Below, piece by piece: positions 26,222 to 35,755 of a DNA stretch of 64,000 nt (within the stretch, counting starts at the first letter, position 1; every line of letters begins with the position of its first letter). The notes under the pieces were generated by a model. It searched no databases, was not told the origin of the DNA, and was given only the letters and a program-made list of their open reading frames with translations. Source of the DNA: Ilyomonas sp965199905 (GTDB lineage Bacteria; Bacteroidota; Bacteroidia; Chitinophagales; Chitinophagaceae); assembly GCA_965199905.1 (NCBI GenBank), contig OZ241366.1:4588001-4652000 (forward strand), given 5' to 3'. The translations under genes were made by a program, and so were the position numbers.

Positions 26222-26432
26222 GATGATAAAACAATATTTGGATAACAAAAGTATTTGAAAAGAAGCGGCGCGTGGAAAGATGGCTAATAAAGTAATGTGA
26301 AGGATTGGGCGATGCCTAAGCAATCTGAAAACAATTCAAAGAATCATCTTCGGAAAATACTATCCAGATACCCCGAAGATGAAAAGGAAAACTGGCAGAA
26401 AACTATCGAACAAAACAAACAATATTTTTCCG

Positions 26433-27545
26433 CTACTTCAGCTTTTTTCGCAGCCAGGCTCTTACCGGTTCATCATACCACTTTAAACTTGCATAAGCCA
26501 GCACAACAGCGCCCGAAAAGGTAAGCAGCGCGTATGGCCAAGCCTGACCTAACGTAATACCGGCATGATTGCTTACCCATGCCACGTAAAAATAAACAAG
26601 CACATAATGCGTCATGTACAGGGGATAGGAAAGAGCGCCGATAAAGCTACAGATTTTACGTTCCCTTTCGCCGTGCACCACGCCGCTGGCACCAATATAA
26701 ACAATCAGCGGAAACATAACGATAATGCAAAAAGCTTCGTATAAACCATTCATCCAGAGATGTTCTGCACCGCCTATTCTCGGCATCAGCAAAACAACCG
26801 CCACCAGCACGCTGCACCACAAAAAAGCATTTTTTATATAGATTGGTCGCGCCACGCGCGAAAGGAGCAGACCGGCAAAAAAGGGAAATATGGTACGCGT
26901 TATTCCAATGCGCATTTGTTCGGTATTCAGCGTCCAGCCACCTGTCACGTCTCCGTTCGGGTTGGTAACCGCAAAATGCAGCAGCACCGCACCTGCCAGC
27001 ACTACAAAAACAGCCAATGCTTTGTTTGATAATTTCCTAAGCCCCAGCGCGTACAGAATATTTGCGATGTACTCGAAAAAAAGCGACCAGCCGACACTAT
27101 TGAGCGGATGCATTTCTTCCCAGCCGCGGATATCCATAGAAAGCGGGATGGGCAAAATCGTGCATCCAATCAGCCAGACAGTAATCAGCATCCATAAGGG
27201 AACTTCATGAATGTGCGGCCATATCGTTGAATCGGTAAAGTAAAAAGTGATGGCGCCGAGCGTCATGCCCAATACAACGAGGGGTTGCAGCCGCTCAAAC
27301 CGGCGCCGGAGAAAGCCGCCGATGGTTAACTTGTTCCACCTGTCGTCGTATGCATAACCAATCACAAAGCCAGACAGGAGAAAGAAAAAATCAACGGCTA
27401 AGTAACCATGATTGACAACATTATTGAGGTGGCTTGTGGAAAGCGGCTCGGCAAGATGAAAGCATACTACGATAACAGCCGCTACACCCCGAAGTCCGTC
27501 TAATATTTGATAATGCGGCTTTGTGCCCAGTTGGTTATTATTCAT
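26433..27545 (-). CDS. Acyltransferase 3 family membrane protein
   Basis: A roughly 370-residue integral membrane protein with about ten hydrophobic helices. The family motif appears at the start as YQILDGLRGVAAVIVVCFHL, with the catalytic His after it, and GYLAVDFFFLLSGFVIGYAY follows. Members acetylate or otherwise acylate surface sugars. The start MNNNQLGTKP at 27545 is chosen because the longer frame to 27632 has a non-hydrophobic, unrelated leader. No sugar-biosynthesis genes are adjacent. Confidence 0.88.
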   Translation of the reverse strand: MNNNQLGTKPHYQILDGLRGVAAVIVVCFHLAEPLSTSHLNNVVNHGYLAVDFFFLLSGFVIGYAYDDRWNKLTIGGFLRRRFERLQPLVVLGMTLGAITFYFTDSTIWPHIHEVPLWMLITVWLIGCTILPIPLSMDIRGWEEMHPLNSVGWSLFFEYIANILYALGLRKLSNKALAVFVVLAGAVLLHFAVTNPNGDVTGGWTLNTEQMRIGITRTIFPFFAGLLLSRVARPIYIKNAFLWCSVLVAVVLLMPRIGGAEHLWMNGLYEAFCIIVMFPLIVYIGASGVVHGERERKICSFIGALSYPLYMTHYVLVYFYVAWVSNHAGITLGQAWPYALLTFSGAVVLAYASLKWYDEPVRAWLRKKLK

Positions 27546-27740
27546 TACCAGCATGAAAATCTGGGCAATATACGGCGGCTTAATTAAAGAATAAACTGGA
27601 TGAATTTTATCAGAACAAAGCAACCAATCCAAGCTGAGTTCTCATCACCACTGTTGATGCTTTTCAACTAAGCCAGATTGAAAAGCTGAACTTAGCCCCA
27701 CTATTTCAAAACCGCTTTTTGACTGCTGTTTTCTGTCAGG

Positions 27741-28884
27741 CTATATTTCTGTTGTGTTCACAAGTTTTTGAAACGAAAAATCTGGGTTACGCATTTCTAT
27801 TTCGTTCCTGCTCGAATCTTCTTGTGCTTCTTTTGCATAAACAAACATTTTTTGCTCGTAGTCGTCAATGGCTTTTTCTATGGTTTCAAATTTTCCGCCC
27901 GTGAGATTGTCAGATAAGATTAAAGCATCCATGAGCCCGGTATTTACGCCTTGTCCCGCAAAAGGTGGCATCAAATGAGCCGTATCGCCAATGAGTGTTA
28001 TTGGTAATGGACGGTTGTTTTTCCACGGTTTGTTTAATGGAAATTTTCTGGTTGGTAAACCAACAAAAAATGTTGTTGAGCGAATTAACCGTTTGTATTT
28101 TTCATCCCAGTTTGAAAACCTGTTCAAAAGAAACTCAATTACGCTGTCGGTGTTTTGAAAGTCTAATCTTTTTCATTGTTCCATTCTTCCGGTTTTTTAA
28201 AAATGATGCCGTATGATAATGCACCATTGTTAAATGGATTTGCAACAAATAAATTTTCTCCATAAGCGGTCATTAGCCGGTTGTTGTTGCACAACCGGAA
28301 AAATTCGGTGCAGTTGGTTTCAGGTTTATCAATGTCGCCTTGAATAATAAAAGTGCCTGTTTCTTTTATTTCGCTGTCCGAAACATAGTTTTTCGCTTTC
28401 GACATTCCGCCATTGGCTACGATAACAAAATCTGCGGTCGCACTCGGTTTGTTATCAAAGTCCAGAATCCATTTTCCGTTTTGTTCTTTAAGTCCTGTAA
28501 GTTTTCTGTCCCAGATAACTGTATCGCTTTTCAAACTGTCAAGCAGCATCTTCCGTAAAGCGTTTTTGTTTATTTCGGGATTGTCAAACTTGTTTTCGGC
28601 TGTCGGGTTTCTGGTAGATAAAATGTTACCTTGTTTATCCGAAAAATTGATTCCCATGGGCAAGGCTAAGTCGTAATAAGTTTGTAGCAAACCCGCTTTT
28701 CTTATGGCTCCTGTCCCGAACTTTTGTGAAGGTCAAGTGTACCGCCCCAAACTCTTGCCTCCGGGTCGGCATCTCTTTCATAAACGGTTATGTTCGTATT
28801 GTTTTGTTGTAACAACTTTGCCATTGTTAGCCCAACATGTCCGCCACCGATAACGGCAACACTTTTATTACTTAGTAAATTCAT
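27741..28884 (-). pseudogene. tet(X)-like FAD-dependent monooxygenase, two frameshifts
   Basis: The three open segments join into one protein closely resembling TetX, the flavin monooxygenase that hydroxylates tetracyclines. Segment one (28884-28702) reads MNLLSNKSVAVIGGGHVGLT, VYERDADPEARVWGGTLDLH and ends in SSGQE. One base is missing near 28707, after which LLQTYYDLALPMGINFSDK and the rest of segment two follow in another frame. A second single-base loss lies near 28157-28165, after which FLLNRFSNWDEKYKRLIRST, LPITLIGDTAHLMPPFAGQG and the C-terminus follow. All FAD motifs (GGGHVG, GD-HLMPP) survive. The changes are single-base deletions only, so decay is recent or the read has errors. Confidence 0.85.
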
Positions 28885-29009
28885 ATTTTGTCTTTTTAGT
28901 GATGTTTACAGGGTCGTTTGTAAATTGCTGCCACTGTTGAATATTGGCGTTGCATGGAGCAACAAAGGTTCGTTAGCATCTGCAACGCCAATGCAATGTT
29001 ACCGGCATT

Positions 29010-29450
29010 TTATTCGCCAAGAGGCAAATGTGTACTTACAGCTATTCTGTTCCAGGCATTCATTAGAACAATTTGCATAATGATTTCGCCAATAGTCTCT
29101 GCGCTAAAAAACTTTTCTGCTTGTTTGTAAGTAGCGTCTGAAACCCCGTTTTGATGAATTAGAGTTACTTCTTCTGTCAGAGCAAGAATCGCTTTTTCTT
29201 CGGCTGTAAATAGATTTGCTTCCTTCCATGCACTTAATAGAAATAATCTCTGCTGTGTTTCGCCAGCTTTTAAAGCTTCTCTGGTGTGCATATTCATGCA
29301 AAAAGCACATGAGTTAATTTGCGAAGTCCTTACCGTTATCAAATGCTTTAGGGTTGGCGACAGGGTAGATTTACTTAAAATGATTGCCAAACCATACATG
29401 GCTTTTCATGCTTCGGGTTGTGTTTGTTCAATGTTTATTCTTTGTTCCAT
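29010..29450 (-). pseudogene. Carboxymuconolactone decarboxylase (AhpD-like) with early stop
   Basis: An AhpD-like protein with the redox motif CAFCMNMHTREALKAGE. From the natural ATG at 29450 the frame reads MEQRINIEQTQPEA and then meets a TGA at 29406-29408 (codon 15) before KAMYGLAIILSKSTLSPTL continues in the same frame to the stop at 29010. Translation from the internal ATG at 29399 would give a 129-residue protein missing 17 residues but keeping the CxxC, so residual function is possible. It sits beside a Crp/Fnr tail, a common neighbour of such genes. Confidence 0.72.
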
Positions 29451-29512
29451 CTTTATTTGTTTTTGATGGAGCAAAACTATTACAGACCATAAGTTCGCTT
29501 GCTTAAACCCGT

Positions 29513-29647
29513 TTAAGAAATTCTTTTGCTTCTTATTTCACTTAAGTATTCAGGTGTAAATCCTAAAAAGGAAGCTAACAGGTATTGAGGTATCCGTTGT
29601 ACAAATTCTGGATATTGCCAAAGGCGAAGGAATTTTAGCACTACCGC
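29513..29647 (-). pseudogene. C-terminal remnant of a Crp/Fnr-family regulator
   Basis: A 44-codon frame, open only from the stop at 29648-29650, encodes FLRLWQYPEFVQRIPQYLLA followed by SFLGFTPEYLSEIRSKRIS. This is the C-terminal helix-turn-helix of Bacteroidota Crp/Fnr regulators (pattern RIPQYxxASxLGxTPExLSxIR). The cyclic-nucleotide-binding part is absent from the DNA upstream, so the gene is a remnant. It is too short to have been called as an ordinary gene. Confidence 0.72.
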
Positions 29648-29705
29648 TTAATAGAATTACAAATGTTTAATGACTTCCATCAGCCCCACTTCCGGCAATA
29701 CCTTG

Positions 29706-30509
29706 TTAGCGGCTGGTCTTCTCCTTTCCTGCTGCCAGTTCAGTAGGTGTCAGCCCGAATTCTTTTTTAAAAACAAATGAAAAGTGAGACAGCGCCTCAA
29801 AGCCTAAGTCAAGGTAAATTTCCGTTGGCTTTTTGTTCTTCTTGTTGATGAGAAAATGCGCTTCCTGTAATCTTCTTTGCACTAACCATTGGTTGGGTGT
29901 ATTGTTAAACGTGGCTTTGAAATCCCGTTTAAAAGCCGACAAACTTCGCCCTGTTAAAAAAGCGAACCGTTCAATACTCACATTGAATTTAAAATTACGG
30001 TTCATAAATTCTTCCATGTTAATCTTTTGAGGAATACCATAATCAAAAAATAAACCTGCGAATTCTGGCTGTTGTTGCAGTAAAATGATCAATAGCTCTT
30101 CACGTTTCACGTCAGCAAAAGCATCTTGTATTTTTCCGTGATTGTAATAGGGCTGTAATGACTGAATATAATTTGGCAGAAACTCATTTTTGTTTACGTT
30201 CACAAGCGTTGAAGAAGAGTTGAATTTCGGCGTTTTGCTTTTATGTTTTTCCTGAAACCTTTTAAGAAATGCTTCATCAAAAAACACAAATACTTTCTCC
30301 AGCTCGCCATCAACTTTTATTTTATTGAAGCGGCATAAGCGGTTCTTTCGCGCAATGCAATATTCGCCCGCTTTCAATTCGTAATGTTCGCTTCCGTCAT
30401 AAAGGTTCATGATTCCTTTTACAACGTAAACGAATGTATGGTCGGCTATAAATTGCTCGGGTGAAATTTCTTTCCCAACATAATGCATGTGTGCTGTGTT
30501 ATCTTTCAT
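29706..30509 (-). CDS. AraC-family transcriptional regulator
   Basis: A 267-residue regulator with an N-terminal cupin-like sensing domain (KGIMNLYDGSEHYELKAGEY) and a C-terminal AraC DNA-binding domain: helix-turn-helix one in SIERFAFLTGRSLSAFKRDF, and the second in PTEIYLDLGFEALSHFSFVF followed by KKEFGLTPTE. It is intact. It lies 26 bp downstream of an SDR gene on the same strand, so it probably regulates that gene and perhaps the decayed neighbours. Confidence 0.9.
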   Translation of the reverse strand: MKDNTAHMHYVGKEISPEQFIADHTFVYVVKGIMNLYDGSEHYELKAGEYCIARKNRLCRFNKIKVDGELEKVFVFFDEAFLKRFQEKHKSKTPKFNSSSTLVNVNKNEFLPNYIQSLQPYYNHGKIQDAFADVKREELLIILLQQQPEFAGLFFDYGIPQKINMEEFMNRNFKFNVSIERFAFLTGRSLSAFKRDFKATFNNTPNQWLVQRRLQEAHFLINKKNKKPTEIYLDLGFEALSHFSFVFKKEFGLTPTELAAGKEKTSR

Positions 30510-30535
30510 TTTGCAATGCCAAATTTACAAATACA

Positions 30536-31441
30536 TCATTTCACTTTTGCTAATAAAGCCCGTGTTTCAGCTACAACGCGTTCCTGAAATTTTACATCTC
30601 TTGATAATTCAGAACCAAGCATTGGGTTGCCTTTTTCGTCGAAGTAAATTCCTGTTTTTCCAGATGTACCGGTTAATATTTTTGCAATCAGTTTTGCAGA
30701 CTTTTCGGGCGTACTGCTGTATTTAGAAAACGGCGGAATAACCGACATGATAAGTCCGAATATTTTTTTAACTACCGGGTTCATGCTTTCACTGCCAAGT
30801 GCCGTTCCCCGGGTAATTCCGGGCTCAACTATATTAAATTGTAACCTCGGGGTTTCTCTTGAAAAAAACATCGCGGCGGCAAGAACACATTGCTTTGATG
30901 TAGCATAAGCATCTATCCCGCCCATTTTTGCCCCGCCTTCTTTCCATTCTCCTCCCGCACTTGCTTCGGCAGATAGATAACGGCCTCCTTTCATGCCCAT
31001 AATTTTTGCAGGTTTGCGTTCAGGATCTTCAATTGCAGAACCTATGAACACTATGTTTGCGCCATCAGGAAGATGAGGTACAAGTGACTCGGTTAATGCG
31101 AACGCACCAAGATAATTTGTAGCGAATGTCATATCCCAACCCTGAGCACTTTTTGTTGCTTTCTGCGGCATAATTCCGGCGTTATTCAGCAATCCGCCTA
31201 TCGTAAGATTGAGTTTTATAATTTGTTGTGCCGCTTGTGTTACGCTTGCAATGTCTGAAATGTCGCACACTATTGACAACGCATTTTGTCCATTGTCTTT
31301 TATAATTTTTTGTACTTTTTCAAGTTTCTGCGGGTTTCGCCCAACAAGAACAACCGTTCCGTGTTTGGCGAGTTCTAATGCTGTTTCGTAGCCAATTCCT
31401 GAGGTTGGTCCTGTAATGATATAGGCTTTTTTACTTTCCAT
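30536..31441 (-). CDS. Short-chain dehydrogenase/reductase
   Basis: A 301-residue NAD(P)-dependent oxidoreductase of the SDR superfamily. The cofactor loop is TGPTSGIGYETALELAKHG (TGxxxGIG), followed by LLNNAGIM (the NNAG motif) and the Tyr-Lys pair in IDAYATSKQCVLAAAMFF, where the active site is YATSK. The Arg in LVGRNPQKLEKV suggests a preference for NADP. The substrate is unknown. It is the most upstream intact gene of the minus-strand cluster that leads into the AraC regulator. Confidence 0.9.
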   Translation of the reverse strand: MESKKAYIITGPTSGIGYETALELAKHGTVVLVGRNPQKLEKVQKIIKDNGQNALSIVCDISDIASVTQAAQQIIKLNLTIGGLLNNAGIMPQKATKSAQGWDMTFATNYLGAFALTESLVPHLPDGANIVFIGSAIEDPERKPAKIMGMKGGRYLSAEASAGGEWKEGGAKMGGIDAYATSKQCVLAAAMFFSRETPRLQFNIVEPGITRGTALGSESMNPVVKKIFGLIMSVIPPFSKYSSTPEKSAKLIAKILTGTSGKTGIYFDEKGNPMLGSELSRDVKFQERVVAETRALLAKVK

Positions 31442-31596
31442 TGTCTAAAATTTATGTTGCAAAAGTGAACATAAATTTTTTTGTCAGCTTTCCTGTAAAG
31501 TCCAGATTCGCTGTCTTGAAAAGGCCAAACGCCGGTGTGTCTGTTTGCAACGATGGCTAAGTTGTATAACAGCCACATTTCTTAGGCGCAGTTTTG

Positions 31597-32022
31597 TTAG
31601 AGAAACGCGTAAACGTACATATGGTCCATAGTATCCTGATACTTTGCTAATTGTTCTCTTGCGCATCCCGCCTAAGTTTCAGCAATGTCAAAATAATGTT
31701 GCTGCATTGCTATCTGCCCGGTATCATAGGTAAGAGCGTAAGATGCAGTTATGTCAAACGCAGGAGCGATATACGCTTTTTCCAGCTTTTTCCTCTGTCC
31801 TTCTTTTTCTTTGAAACGTCAAGGATAGACTTAAAACCGACATATGCCACAGCTTGCAATCCAACGCGTTTATAGCTGTCTTTATATTTGCCACCAGTGG
31901 TGTCACCTTTAGCGTCTTCGTGAGTTAAAGTAATGCCCGGCTGCCAAAAAATATGAACACTATCCCTTGCCGCTTGATTAGATTGAGCCAAAGAATGAAA
32001 GACAGTAATTAACAGGAATAGC
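31597..32022 (-). pseudogene. Frameshifted secreted hypothetical protein
   Basis: Reading down the minus strand from about 32022, a frame encodes a signal-peptide-like FTLFLLITVFHSLAQ, then SVHIFWQPGITLTHEDAKGD and GLQAVAYVGFKSILDVSKKK. One A is missing from an A-run near 31790. The next frame continues with KKLEKAYIAPAFDITASYAL and YFDIAET, hits a TAG near 31675, and goes on with REQLAKYQDTMDHMYVYAFL to the stop at 31597. The start Met is lost where the sequence meets a kinase remnant on the other strand. The original function is unknown; it looks like a Bacteroidota-specific periplasmic protein. Confidence 0.6.
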
Positions 32023-32252
32023 GTAAAAGTATCGGTACAGGACTTTGGTATTGGTATATCAGAAGATAAAAAGGCCCAGTTGTTCGATCGGTATTTTCGG
32101 GTTGATTACTCCGGCAGCAATTACTCCGGGTTGGGGCTGGGATTGTATATTTCCAGCGAAATCATTAGCCGGCATGCCGGCCAGGTAGGCGTTAATAGTG
32201 AACCGGGGAAGGGAAGTACTTTCTGGTTTACACTTCCGGTTAAGGCGGTGTA
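32023..32252 (+). pseudogene. C-terminal remnant of a sensor histidine kinase
   Basis: This plus-strand frame encodes the end of a HATPase domain: VKVSVQDFGIGISEDKKAQL, FDRYFRVDYSGSNYSGLGLG, LYISSEIISRHAGQVGVNSE and PGKGSTFWFTLPV. The G1 box DFGIGIS and G2 box GLGLGLYIS are intact. The N box, dimerisation domain and sensor are missing, and the preceding DNA belongs to a different gene remnant on the opposite strand, so this is a truncated tail at a rearrangement point. Confidence 0.75.
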
Positions 32253-32396
32253 AAAGATGAGTGATGATGTTGAGTTAGATTTTCTGTTGGTTTAAGCTCA
32301 ATCATTTTCATCCCGAACAAATTATTATCCGCCATCTTTCTACTTATTATAAATGCGGTGACTATCAATATAGTTCCCGCATTGCTTTTGCGTCTA

Positions 32397-32861
32397 CTAA
32401 TTGTTTCTGTAAAAAATATATCTCTCAATGCTTTTACCTGTATAATAAGTGCCGGTAAATTCACTGTTTCCTGAAAAAACAATATCATCAAAATACAGGT
32501 CGAGCGTTGCCCCGTTACCGCCGTTGAGCGATGTAGAAAACGTTGTATGCGGATTGGTGTAATAATTTCCATACCGGTCGTAGTAACCTTCGGAAGCATC
32601 GGCGGTGTACCAATCGCCCTGCATCAAATTGTAGCCGTCATCGTATTGCGCACTGCCATTGCTGTAAAAGGAAAACACACCATTAATATGCGCATTGAAC
32701 GGATACCAGCCATTACCATAACTTTCCGAAGCATCATACAAATACCAGGAGCCGGCAAGAGGATCTGACACCACTACAGGTGGCGCTTCATACGTTTTTA
32801 CACAAGATGAAAAGGAAAAAATAAGGATGGCAAATAAGGACGTGCGTAGTATTGTTTTCAT
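32397..32861 (-). CDS. Lipoprotein of unknown function
   Basis: A 154-residue protein from MKTILRTSLFAILIFSFSSC, a lipoprotein signal with the modified Cys at residue 20. The rest is rich in Tyr, Gly and Asp, with repeated short elements (SWYLYDASESYGNGWYPF, GDWYTADASEGYYDRYGNYY) that suggest a beta-rich lipocalin-like fold. The longer frame to 32915 adds an unlikely leader. It was not recognised as a named family. Confidence 0.7.
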   Translation of the reverse strand: MKTILRTSLFAILIFSFSSCVKTYEAPPVVVSDPLAGSWYLYDASESYGNGWYPFNAHINGVFSFYSNGSAQYDDGYNLMQGDWYTADASEGYYDRYGNYYTNPHTTFSTSLNGGNGATLDLYFDDIVFSGNSEFTGTYYTGKSIERYIFYRNN

Positions 32862-33162
32862 GTCATTTTTGTTTTTATGTGTGAGAATAAAAGACAACAA
32901 TATTTGATTTAGCAACTAAAAAAGATAACCGGTTTATCTTCTTTTTTGCAAAAGCTACTAACTGTTAGTATGAGATAGAAAAAGGATAGGGAAGTTGGAA
33001 AAGCAGCCGTTAAAAAAATACAAAAATAAAAAACTTTATCTGCGTAATATAAGACGAGAATGAAAGCATTAGCGCTACAAGAAACCCCAAACCCGTAAAA
33101 GTATATTTCCGTTTTAATTTTTCTTAGCTTGTAGCTGATGATCCGTAATAAAACCAAAGCAC

Positions 33163-33426
33163 ATGCTCATCATGATTTTGATTGATAGCTTTCTATTATT
33201 GATACTCATTTTTATCATCGTACTGAAAACCATTCACTATTTTAAAAACATCAGGCGCCGACGCCTGATTGACTGGTTTTGTTTCACCAGTTATAGTATC
33301 ATTTTATCAAGCACACCCAAAAGTGCAGAAGCCAGGCGCAGGCAAAACATCTATACCATTTGCATAGCTGTTTTGCTGCTCATCATCGGCTTTGCAGTGT
33401 ATATAGACGTACTGATGTTAATATAA
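33163..33426 (+). CDS. Small two-helix membrane protein
   Basis: An 87-residue protein with two hydrophobic segments (about residues 2-23 and 65-86) flanking a basic loop with IRRRRLIDW and KSAEARRRQN. Codon pattern and an A-rich leader make it plausible, but no family was recognised. Confidence 0.5.
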   Translation: MLIMILIDSFLLLILIFIIVLKTIHYFKNIRRRRLIDWFCFTSYSIILSSTPKSAEARRRQNIYTICIAVLLLIIGFAVYIDVLMLI

Positions 33427-33505
33427 AAAAGATTATTGTAAACTATGTAAACCTATAGAAACAGGAGTGTTCATTTATTTTACATCTTCGCTTCTGGCAT
33501 CAGCT

Positions 33506-35590
33506 TTACTCACTTTTTGGTTCCGTTTCCGTTCTTGTTTTCTGAAATAAATATTGATAGATGGCCATCTGCGAGCGCACTTTCTTCTTGCTGTCGCCTT
33601 CAATATATTCATTGCGAAGCCCGTCATTCAGGTTGCGGGCTTTCACGTTATCGCTAAGCTGTATGTTTAAAATATCTTTCATCTCCTGCCTGATGGTTTC
33701 ATCAAGAATGGGCACAGCTACTTCTACACGATGATCTAAGTTTCTTACCATCCAGTCGGCAGAAGAAATATACATTTTATCCTTGCCGCCATTGCCAAAC
33801 CAATACAATCTTGCATGCTCTAAATACTGATCAACGATGCTAATGGCTGTAACATGATATTTATGTTTCGAGGTATCGAAATCGCCGGAAAAAATGCCGC
33901 GGACAATCAGGTTTACTGTTACACCGGCGGCTACCGCATCGTATAATTTGCTGATGAGTTTTTCGTCGCTAAGCGAGTTTACTTTTACAGTAATCAGTCC
34001 TTTCTTTTTTCCTTTTGCCAGTTTTATCTCGCGTTCTACCATGCTCATCATTTGCTTACGGATGGTTACAGGCGCTAACAGCAAGGTTTTGCAGGCAAGC
34101 AGTGGCGCCATTGTTTTCGGGTTTTCCAGGTAGCGAAACACGCGGTTTATATCTCCCATAATGGCTTTGTTAGAAGTAAGCAGGCAAAAGTCGAGATACA
34201 CGCTTGATGTCTTTTCATTCAGATTGCCGGTGCTTACAAAGCCATACTCTTTCGAGCTTTTGCCACTGCGTTTTTTTATTACGCATACCTTACCGTGAAC
34301 CTTCATGTTTTCCAGCCCAACCAACACTTTTACGCCTTCATCTTCAAGTGTCACTTTCCAATAGAGGTTGGCTTCTTCGTTGAAGCGGGCACGCAGTTCC
34401 AGCACCACCGTTACTTCTTTACCATTGCGCGCCGCATTGATTAATGCGTTTACAATCTTCGAATCTTCGGCAAGTCGGTAAGCTGTCATTTTGATGGAAA
34501 CAACATCAGGCTCTATTGCCGCTTCGCGCAGCAAATCGATAATAGTATTGAATGAATGATAAGGAAAATACAACATCACATCCTGTTGCTGTATCACATC
34601 TGTTACCCGCATACGTTGCTGTATAGCAGGATGTGTAAAAGGCTGCAGGCGCGCAATACCGCTCTTTGGGAACACATCCGGGAAATCCATAAAATGCCGG
34701 AAGTTGTGAATGCGTCCGCCGGGAATCATGTTATCGCGCTTGGTAAGATTCAAGCGTTGAATCAGGTATTCTAGCAACCCGCTATCCATTTCTTTATCAT
34801 ACACAAACCGTGTAGGTTTTCCTTTACGGCGGTTGCGAATGCCTTTCTCTATCTTTTGTACAAAAGAAGATGACATGTCTGTGTCGAGGTCTATTTCGGC
34901 ATCTTTCGTTATCTTAAAGATGTGTGCATCATAACGCTCGTAATTGAAGTAAGAGAAAATGTATGGCAGGTTAAAACGGATAACATCCTCAAGCAGGATA
35001 ATGTACTTTTTATTTCCTTTGGAAGGCAGCGTAACAAAGCGCCCCAGCACTTTGCTTGGTATTTCTATCAGCGCATATTTTTGTGTATAAGCCGATGAGG
35101 CGTTGCTCATTACCACACCGAGATAAATGCTTTTTTCGCGCAGATAGGGAAGCTGTGGCACGCCTTCAATCAGAAGCGGAATAATATTCGAGCGAACGCG
35201 ATCAATAAAATATTTTTTTACAAATTCCTGCTGGTCTTCTTCCAGTTGCGTTTCATCTACCAGGAACACGTTCTGTTCCTGCATCTCTGCAAAAATTCCT
35301 TTCCAGATGCGGTCAAACTCGCTTTGCTGCTTGAGCACGGTAAGCTGTATTTCGTCAAGCACCGCCTGTGGATTGGTTTCCAGGTGCATGTTCAGCTTCT
35401 TGTTGCTTACTTCCACCATACGCTTTAATGCCGCCACGCGCACGCGGAAAAACTCATCCTGATTATTGGAAAAGATACCGAGAAAACGGATGCGATCCTT
35501 TAAAGAAACCGTTTTGTCTGCCGCTTCCTGCAACACCCTTGCGTTGAAAGAAAGCCAACTGATATCGCGCGGTACAAACTTCTTTTTCAT
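33506..35590 (-). CDS. ppk1: Polyphosphate kinase 1
   Basis: PPK1 reversibly polymerises the gamma phosphate of ATP into inorganic polyphosphate. The 694-residue protein has the N-terminal RDISWLSFNARVLQEA segment, IVSIKMTAYRLAEDSKIVNA and the autophosphorylated histidine His432 in NMKVHGKVCVIKKR, plus YGFVSTGNLNEKTSSVYLDF and the C-terminal SSADWMVRNLDHRVEVAVP. Full length, single gene. A polyphosphate-glucokinase-like gene about 7 kb away could use its product. Confidence 0.95.
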   Translation of the reverse strand: MKKKFVPRDISWLSFNARVLQEAADKTVSLKDRIRFLGIFSNNQDEFFRVRVAALKRMVEVSNKKLNMHLETNPQAVLDEIQLTVLKQQSEFDRIWKGIFAEMQEQNVFLVDETQLEEDQQEFVKKYFIDRVRSNIIPLLIEGVPQLPYLREKSIYLGVVMSNASSAYTQKYALIEIPSKVLGRFVTLPSKGNKKYIILLEDVIRFNLPYIFSYFNYERYDAHIFKITKDAEIDLDTDMSSSFVQKIEKGIRNRRKGKPTRFVYDKEMDSGLLEYLIQRLNLTKRDNMIPGGRIHNFRHFMDFPDVFPKSGIARLQPFTHPAIQQRMRVTDVIQQQDVMLYFPYHSFNTIIDLLREAAIEPDVVSIKMTAYRLAEDSKIVNALINAARNGKEVTVVLELRARFNEEANLYWKVTLEDEGVKVLVGLENMKVHGKVCVIKKRSGKSSKEYGFVSTGNLNEKTSSVYLDFCLLTSNKAIMGDINRVFRYLENPKTMAPLLACKTLLLAPVTIRKQMMSMVEREIKLAKGKKKGLITVKVNSLSDEKLISKLYDAVAAGVTVNLIVRGIFSGDFDTSKHKYHVTAISIVDQYLEHARLYWFGNGGKDKMYISSADWMVRNLDHRVEVAVPILDETIRQEMKDILNIQLSDNVKARNLNDGLRNEYIEGDSKKKVRSQMAIYQYLFQKTRTETEPKSE

Positions 35591-35755
35591 AGCGTATGAT
35601 TAAGGCAATGGCAAATATGATAAAAAGAGATGAAGAATAAGAAGCGAAGGCAAAATGATAATATGGTTATTGTGAATGGTGAGTGTTAAGCTGTGTGCAA
35701 TAAATTTATAAGATACATTTTCAATACTCGATTTATTACTCACCACTCACTATTC

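Noticed and set aside
29640..29710. AACAAGG...GCCGG and TTAAGCGGTAG segments considered as an integron attC site
   Set aside because: The two ends do not form the required R'/R'' pairing convincingly, and no integrase is present in the window.
32240..32599. Minus-strand frame of 119 codons near the lipoprotein gene
   Set aside because: It overlaps the lipoprotein in another frame. The lipoprotein has a clear signal and Cys, while this frame has none.
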